10,715 nucleotides of DNA from DATBFX01 sp036558305 (GTDB lineage: Bacteria > Chloroflexota > Chloroflexia > Thermomicrobiales > UBA6265). Of the stretch, positions 6,463 to 10,715 are shown piece after piece. Both the position numbers and the translations under genes were made by a program. The notes below the pieces were generated by a model. That model did no database searches, was not told the origin of the DNA, and worked only from the letters and a program-made list of their open reading frames with translations. Where the stretch lies: contig DATBFX010000270.1 of the NCBI GenBank assembly GCA_036558305.1, forward strand, positions 1 through 10,715. The letters run 5' to 3'. How positions within the stretch are numbered: the stretch's first letter is position 1; each line of letters begins with the position of its first letter.

Positions 6463-7379
6463 CAGCTGCCTCCTCCGATGCCGGAGCTGGCGAACAGGTG
6501 ATCCTCGACGGTGGCCAGGCGCGTGCCGCGCTGTCCGGGGCGCGGGATGGCACCGAGGAGGGCCCGTGTGTACGGGTGCTCCGGGTTGGCGAGGATGCGC
6601 GCGACCGGGCCGTGCTCGACGACCTTTCCCTGGTACATGACGACGACGTCGTCGCAGAGGCGGGCGATGACGCCGAAGTCGTGGGAGATGAGGACGATCG
6701 CGCGGCGGGGATCGGCGGCGATCCGGTCGAGGATTTCGAGGATCTGGGCTTGGATCGTCACGTCGAGGGCGGTCGTCGGTTCGTCGGCGATGAGAAGCTC
6801 GGGTTCGCAGGAGAGGGCCATCGCGATCACCACGCGCTGGCGCATCCCGCCCGAGAGTTGGTGCGGGTAGGAGGCGAGTTGCTGTTCGACGGAGGGGATG
6901 CCGACCTGTTGGAGAAGCACGGCGGCACGTGTGGTTGCTTCCTCGCGGCCGATCCGTTCGTGGTAGCAGATCATGTCGGTCATCTGGCGACCGATCGTGA
7001 AGGAGGGGTTGAGGGAGGTCATCGGATTCTGGAAGATCATCGCGATCCGCTTGCCGCGGATCTGGCGCATGGCCGCCTCGCTGCGCAGCAAGAGATCCTC
7101 GTCGCCGAAGTGGATTTCGCCGCCGGTGATCCGACCGGGTCGGGGGATCAAGCGGAGGATGGCGTTGGCGGTCATGCTCTTGCCCGACCCGGACTCGCCG
7201 ACGATGCCGACGACCGTGCCGCGCCGAACGGTGAACCCGACGCCGTCGACTGCCCGCACGGTCGGCCGCCGCCGCAGCTCGAATTCGACGCGAAGGTCGG
7301 CGACGCTGAGGAGGGTTTCGCCGGGGGTGCGGCCGGCGGCGGTCGTCGCGGCGGTCTGTTCGACCTGAACCGCGCTCAC
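6462..7379 (-). CDS. Peptide ABC transporter ATP-binding protein, DppD/OppD type, lacking the cysteine-rich tail
   Basis: 305 residues from a GTG start at 7379 that overlaps the upstream permease stop (GTGA). The frame continues open far upstream, but there it is only a shadow of the permease genes. Motifs are complete: Walker A GESGSGKS (61-68), Q-loop FQNPMTSLNP (116-125), signature LSGGMRQR (175-182), Walker B LLIADEPTTALD (195-206) and switch histidine H233. NPEHPYTRALL (265-275) begins the oligopeptide-transporter tail, but the protein then ends at RLATVEDHLFASSGIGGGS. Family members are usually some 320-340 residues and finish with a GC.F..RC...C block like that in the partner ATPase; it is absent here. 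I see no frameshift, because the next gene's start sits on the stop codon. The protein should pair with the DppF-type subunit. Its reading frame and start are secure; the effect of the short tail is not known. Confidence 0.94.
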   Translation of the reverse strand: MSAVQVEQTAATTAAGRTPGETLLSVADLRVEFELRRRPTVRAVDGVGFTVRRGTVVGIVGESGSGKSMTANAILRLIPRPGRITGGEIHFGDEDLLLRSEAAMRQIRGKRIAMIFQNPMTSLNPSFTIGRQMTDMICYHERIGREEATTRAAVLLQQVGIPSVEQQLASYPHQLSGGMRQRVVIAMALSCEPELLIADEPTTALDVTIQAQILEILDRIAADPRRAIVLISHDFGVIARLCDDVVVMYQGKVVEHGPVARILANPEHPYTRALLGAIPRPGQRGTRLATVEDHLFASSGIGGGS

Positions 7380-8275
7380 GATGCCCCCGCTTGCGGATCG
7401 AGCGCGTTGCGCAGACCGTCGCCGACGAAGTTGAAGGCGAGGGAGACGATCAGGATCGCCAGGCTCGGCATGATGACGATGTGCGGCGTCGTCGTGATGG
7501 TGCCCTTGCCGGTGTTGATCATCGCGCCCCAATCGGACGTCGGGGGATTGGCGCCCAACCCGAAAAAGGAGAGCCCGGAGGCGACGAGGATCATGAAACC
7601 GACGAGGACCGTCGCGTAGACGATGAGGGGGGCGAGGACGTTCGGCATCAACTCGTGGACGATGATCTCGCGGGTGTCGGCGCCGGTCGCGCGGGCCGCT
7701 TCGACGAAATCGAGTGCGCGCAAGGTCGCGACCTGCGTCCGCACGACGCGGGTCATGTAGGGGACGAGGATGAAGACGATCGCGACGATCTGGTTGCGGG
7801 GGCCGGGTCCGAGCGCGCCGGCGATGAGGATGGCGAGGAGGACGACGGGGAAGGCGAAAAAGACGTCGAGGACGCGCATGATCGCGGTGTCGATCCAGCC
7901 GCCGTGGTAGCCGGCGATCAGACCGAGGGCCAGCGCGAGGACGGCCGCGATCACGGTCGGGGTGATGCTGACGTAGAGCGAGAGGCGGGCGCCGTAGACC
8001 AGCCGGCTGAGGATGTCGCGCCCGACCTCGTCGGTGCCGAGGAGGTGCCCCTCGACGCCGGGCTTGGCGCGTCGCAGCCCCTCGAATTGGTAGTTCGGGT
8101 CGTACGGCGAAACCAACGGCGCGAAGATCGCCGCCAGGGCGACGAGGAGGACGATCGCGAGTCCGACGATGGCGATGCGGTCGGCCGCGAAGCGGTGCCA
8201 GACGGCCGAGAGGTTCGATTCGGGGGCGGTCTCGACCGCGGCGGCGGTTCGCGGGGTACCGAGGACTTGTTCCAT
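7376..8275 (-). CDS. Peptide ABC transporter permease, DppC/OppC type
   Basis: 299 residues. A cytoplasmic N-terminus of about 30 residues leads to a first membrane segment (IAIVGLAIVLLVALAAIFAP, about 34-53), the N-terminal region typical of OppC. HLLGTDEVGRDILSRL (77-92) is the family block before the transport domain. Further membrane segments lie near 103-122, 138-155, 162-172, 214-236 and 266-285. The EAA loop that contacts the ATPases is EAARATGADTREIIVHELMPN (starting at 192). The gene starts 12 bases after the partner permease stops, with GAGG 6 bases before the ATG, and its TGA overlaps the GTG of the ATPase gene. It should form half of the transmembrane pore with the DppB-type protein. 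Confidence 0.95.
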   Translation of the reverse strand: MEQVLGTPRTAAAVETAPESNLSAVWHRFAADRIAIVGLAIVLLVALAAIFAPLVSPYDPNYQFEGLRRAKPGVEGHLLGTDEVGRDILSRLVYGARLSLYVSITPTVIAAVLALALGLIAGYHGGWIDTAIMRVLDVFFAFPVVLLAILIAGALGPGPRNQIVAIVFILVPYMTRVVRTQVATLRALDFVEAARATGADTREIIVHELMPNVLAPLIVYATVLVGFMILVASGLSFFGLGANPPTSDWGAMINTGKGTITTTPHIVIMPSLAILIVSLAFNFVGDGLRNALDPQAGAS

Positions 8276-8287
8276 ACGCAGCCTCGT

Positions 8288-9238
8288 CTACCTCGTCCGC
8301 GCCCGCGGGTCGAGGGCCATGTTGGCGACGTCGACGGCGAGGTTGACGAGCACGAACCAGACGGCGATGACCAGGACCACGCCCTGGACCACGCTGATGT
8401 CGCGCGCCAGGATCCCTTTGTAGAGGGCGTCGCCGACGCCGGGCCAAGCGAAGATGTACTCGGTGAAGACGGCGCCGCCGAGGAGGAAGCCGACCTGCAA
8501 GCCGCTGATGGTGATGATCGGCGGCAGGGCGTTGCGCAGGGCGTAGCGCATGGTGACGGTGCGCTCGGGGAGACCGTTGGCGCGGGCCGCCTTGATGTAT
8601 TCCTGGTTGAGGATCGAGAGCATCGAGGAGCGGACCATCCGCGCGATGATCGCGGCGGGGGGAATCGCCGTCGTCAGCGCGGGCAAAAAGAGGTGGCGCA
8701 TGAGGTCCAACCGGCCGCCGTTGCCGCGCAGGTCCTTCATCCCCTGGACCGGGAACCACTTGAGTTGGACGGCGAAGAGGACGATCAGTCCGAGACCAAA
8801 GACGAAGGTCGGGATGTTGGCGACGACGAGCGTGGTCCCCATCGCCAGGCGGTCGAGCAGCGAGTATTCCCAGGTGGCGGAGATCAAGCCGACGCTGACC
8901 CCGAGCGGGATGGCGATGACGAGGGAGCCCGTCAAGAGGATGGCGCTGTTGCGGAGGCGCTCGCGGAGGAGGTCGGTGACGGGCATGTTGTTGGAGAAGG
9001 AGCGGCCGAGGTCGCCGTGGAGGGCGTGCCAGAGCCATTTGCCGTACTGGACCATGATCGGTTGGTCGAGACCGAGGTAGTGGCGGAACTCCTCGACGGT
9101 CTGCTCGGTCGCCAGCGGGCCCAGGAGCGATTTGGCGATGTCGCCGGGGACGAGCTGCATCGCGAAGAAGACGACGAAGGAAACCCCGAGGAGGACCGGG
9201 ATCGCGCCGAGCAGTCGCCGCACGGTGTAGCGGGCCAT
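8288..9238 (-). CDS. Peptide ABC transporter permease, DppB/OppB type, first gene of the importer operon
   Basis: 316 residues from the ATG at 9238. The start MARYTVRRLLGAIPVLLGVS leads into the first membrane segment, then QLVPGD (28-33), the GDLGRSF block (75-81), and the EAA loop YIKAARANGLPERTVTMRYA beginning at 214, followed by LRNALPP. Further membrane segments lie near 98-122, 132-160, 183-200, 241-260 and 284-306. A GTG at 9280 would add 14 residues (MPVSHRVRRDGRSA), but it falls next to the -10-like TATACT and probably upstream of the transcription start, so I prefer 9238. The ribosome site is weak. As first gene of the cluster it lies head to head with the amidase. The substrate cannot be read from the permease. 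Confidence 0.93.
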   Translation of the reverse strand: MARYTVRRLLGAIPVLLGVSFVVFFAMQLVPGDIAKSLLGPLATEQTVEEFRHYLGLDQPIMVQYGKWLWHALHGDLGRSFSNNMPVTDLLRERLRNSAILLTGSLVIAIPLGVSVGLISATWEYSLLDRLAMGTTLVVANIPTFVFGLGLIVLFAVQLKWFPVQGMKDLRGNGGRLDLMRHLFLPALTTAIPPAAIIARMVRSSMLSILNQEYIKAARANGLPERTVTMRYALRNALPPIITISGLQVGFLLGGAVFTEYIFAWPGVGDALYKGILARDISVVQGVVLVIAVWFVLVNLAVDVANMALDPRARTR

Positions 9239-9282
9239 GGCAGACCGTCCATCACGCCGTACCCTGTGAGAAACTGGCACGC

Positions 9283-9311
9283 AGTATAAGACCGAATCGA
9301 CGGCGTCGCTA
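9283..9311 (-). promoter_or_regulatory. Candidate promoter of the importer operon
   Basis: Read on the minus strand, TATACT at 9288-9283 matches the -10 box at five of six bases. A poor -35 candidate, TAGCGA, lies 17 bases upstream at 9311-9306. Transcription would begin near 9276 and leave a leader of about 38 bases before the ATG at 9238. The good -10, the spacing and the position favour a promoter; the weak -35 suggests help from an activator. Confidence 0.45.
9285..9290 (+). promoter_or_regulatory. Possible -10 box for the amidase, overlapping the opposite -10
   Basis: TATAAG on the plus strand matches TATAAT at five of six bases and shares four bases with the minus-strand TATACT. I find no matching -35 at 15-19 bases upstream, so this is weaker than the opposite promoter. 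If real, RNA polymerase could not bind both at once, and the amidase and importer would compete for it. Confidence 0.25.
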
Positions 9312-9316
9312 CACCA

Positions 9317-9335
9317 GGTCAGATGACCAGATGAC
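9317..9335. promoter_or_regulatory. Candidate operator: small palindrome within a tandem 8-bp repeat
   Basis: GGTCA-GA-TGACC at 9317-9328 is a perfect 5-base inverted repeat with a 2-base centre. It overlaps two adjacent copies of CAGATGAC at 9320-9327 and 9328-9335. The site lies just upstream of the importer promoter's -35 position and between the two divergent start codons, a usual place for an activator or repressor. No regulator gene is in the window, so the protein is unknown. Confidence 0.35.
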
Positions 9336-9368
9336 TCCGTCCGGCGACGGCGGTGCGGAGAGGACGCG

Positions 9369-10715
9369 ATGGCGGCTCACGACGAGGCGGAACTCTGCTA
9401 TCTCCCGGCGACCGAGCTCGCCGCCGCATTCCGCTCCCGCCGCCTCTCGCCGGTCGAGGTCGCGGAGGCGACACTGCGGCGGATCGAGTCGGTAAACCCT
9501 GCGATCAACGCCTTCGTCACGGTGACCGCCGATCTGGCGCTCGCCTCCGCTCGGGAGAGCGAGCGGCGGATCGCCCGCGGCGAAGCCAGGGGGCCGCTGG
9601 AGGGGGTGCCGGTCGGGATCAAGGACCTGTCGGAGACGAAGGGGATCAGGACGACCCACGGTTCCTGGATCTTTGCCGACCACGTGCCGGAGGAGGATGC
9701 GCCGGTCGTCGCCCGGGTGCGCGACGGCGGGGCGGTGGTCCTCGGCAAAACCAATACGCCGGAGTTCGGCTGGAAGTCGCCGACCAGCAACCCGCTTTTC
9801 GGTCCGACCCGCAACCCGTGGCACCGCGAACGGACGTCGGCCGGCTCGAGCGGGGGATCGGCGGCGGCGGTCGCGGCCGGTCTGGGACCGATCGCGATGG
9901 GAGGCGACGGGGGCGGTTCGATCCGGCAGCCGGCCAGTTTCTGCGGGGTCTTCGGGATCAAGCCGACGTTCGGTCTCGTCCCCAACGTGCCGGCGGGTGT
10001 GGTCGACGACTTCGTGTCGGAGGGACCGCTGAGCCGGACGGTGCGCGACGGCGCCATGCTGCTCGGCGTGATGGCGGGTTACGACCCGCGCGATGCCTAC
10101 TCTGCCCCGCAGCCGCCGGTCGATTACGTCGCCGCCTGCGATGGCGGTATCCGAGGACTGCGCGTTGCCTGGAGTCCCGATCTCGGTTACGCGGCCGTCG
10201 ATCCGACCGTCCGGGCGATCGCCGAGCGGGCGGCCCGACGGTTTGCCGACCTCGGCTGCGTCGTCGAGGAGGCGGATCCCGGCTGGTCCGACCCGTGGCA
10301 ACTCTTCCACACGATCTTTTATGCGCTGATGGGCGGGGTGATGGAGAAGTATCTCCCCGAGTGGCGGGAGAAGATGGATCCCGGTCTGGTGCGCATCGTC
10401 GAGGTCGGGCGGGAGGTTGCCGCCTTTGATGTTGGGCGAGCACAAGCTGCCCGGAACGAGCTGCGGCAGGCGGCCCACCGGTTCTTTGGTCGCTACGATC
10501 TCCTCTTGACGCCGACGATGACGCTGCCGCCGTTCGCGCTGGGGATCGACTTTCCGTCGGAGGTGGGTGGGCAACCGGTGTCGGGGATGCAGTGGACCGC
10601 CTTCACTTTTCCGTTCAACCTGACCGGCCAGCCCGCGGCGAGCGTGCCGGCGGGATGGACGGAGGACGGTCTGCCGGTGGGGCTGCAAGTCGTCGGCCGG
10701 CGCTGGGAGGACGCG
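9369..10715 (+). CDS. Amidase-signature family hydrolase, first 449 residues, C-terminus outside window
   Basis: An unbroken 449-codon frame runs from the ATG at 9369 to the last base. The N-terminus reads as a typical amidase helix (LRRIESVNPAINAFVTV, about 36-52). The catalytic set is complete: K85 in VGIKDLSET, the cis-serine S160 in TSAGSSGGS, and the nucleophile S184 in GGDGGGSIRQPA. The spacing of these residues (99 and 24) equals that of known amidases such as GatA and FAAH. This family hydrolyses amide bonds in cytosolic substrates, from small amides to peptides and Glu-tRNA(Gln). Nothing suggests GatA, since no gatB or gatC is beside it. GGAGAGG at 9357-9363, five bases before the ATG, supports the start. 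The family is usually about 450-500 residues, so only a short tail is missing. The gene lies head to head with the importer operon, suggesting it acts on the imported compound. Confidence 0.93.
   Translation, partial: MAAHDEAELCYLPATELAAAFRSRRLSPVEVAEATLRRIESVNPAINAFVTVTADLALASARESERRIARGEARGPLEGVPVGIKDLSETKGIRTTHGSWIFADHVPEEDAPVVARVRDGGAVVLGKTNTPEFGWKSPTSNPLFGPTRNPWHRERTSAGSSGGSAAAVAAGLGPIAMGGDGGGSIRQPASFCGVFGIKPTFGLVPNVPAGVVDDFVSEGPLSRTVRDGAMLLGVMAGYDPRDAYSAPQPPVDYVAACDGGIRGLRVAWSPDLGYAAVDPTVRAIAERAARRFADLGCVVEEADPGWSDPWQLFHTIFYALMGGVMEKYLPEWREKMDPGLVRIVEVGREVAAFDVGRAQAARNELRQAAHRFFGRYDLLLTPTMTLPPFALGIDFPSEVGGQPVSGMQWTAFTFPFNLTGQPAASVPAGWTEDGLPVGLQVVGRRWEDA

Noticed and set aside
3626..6553. 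A 975-codon minus-strand frame across the binding protein and DppF-type genes
   Set aside because: It is a long arginine/proline-rich out-of-frame shadow created by high GC, running over two well-supported genes.
7380..9038. Upstream extension of the DppD-type ATPase frame
   Set aside because: It passes through both permease genes in another frame; the GTG at 7379 overlapping the permease stop is the natural start.
7391..9289. A 632-codon plus-strand frame antisense to both permeases
   Set aside because: It is rich in Asp, Glu and Gly without any domain, as expected opposite GC-rich membrane-protein genes, and all the permease motifs are on the other strand.
9309..10688. A 459-codon minus-strand frame opposite the amidase
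   Set aside because: It is arginine-rich and has no domain, while the plus strand encodes an amidase with a correctly spaced catalytic triad.

Overview
The window is a high-GC bacterial chromosomal segment with about nine protein genes, two of them cut by the window edges. The organism is probably a member of Chloroflexota, perhaps of the Thermomicrobia/Sphaerobacter kind. That guess rests on overall composition, a PrkA gene beside sugar-type oxidoreductases, a Tat-exported family 5 solute-binding protein without a lipobox, and two GC-rich intergenic repeats of a style I associate with such genomes. It is an inference; there is no rRNA or other marker here to confirm it.

Layout. (1) 1-810, minus: the first 270 residues of a PrkA-type AAA+ protein, with the rest lying beyond the left edge. 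(2) 811-1384: a 574-bp divergent spacer with possible hairpins and no convincing gene. (3) 1385-3414, plus: two Gfo/Idh/MocA oxidoreductases coupled by an ATGA overlap. (4) 3410-3588: a 91-bp inverted-repeat element that supplies the stop codon of the second oxidoreductase, then a strong hairpin between convergent genes. (5) 9238-3589, minus: a complete Dpp/Opp-type peptide ABC importer operon in the order permease B, permease C, ATPase D, ATPase F, substrate-binding protein. The last gene is separated from the rest by a 146-bp element with perfect 42-bp inverted arms. (6) 9239-9368: a compact divergent promoter region with overlapping -10-like boxes and a small palindrome. (7) 9369-10715, plus: an amidase-signature hydrolase with an intact Lys-Ser-Ser triad, cut by the right edge.

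How the genes may work together. The importer has all five subunits expected of a peptide/opine/nickel-type uptake system. It shares a divergent control region with the amidase, so a module that imports an amide- or peptide-bond-containing compound and hydrolyses it inside the cell is plausible. The two oxidoreductases probably act in sequence or in parallel on a sugar, polyol or related compound, and their link to the importer is unproven. PrkA appears to be a separate, divergently transcribed unit.

I see no CRISPR array, transposase, tRNA, rRNA, phage gene or toxin/defence system, and no convincing undescribed system. The points most worth a second look are the two repeat elements, a probable start-codon trap in the binding protein, a transporter ATPase lacking its usual cysteine-rich tail, and an oxidoreductase with an atypical cofactor loop.
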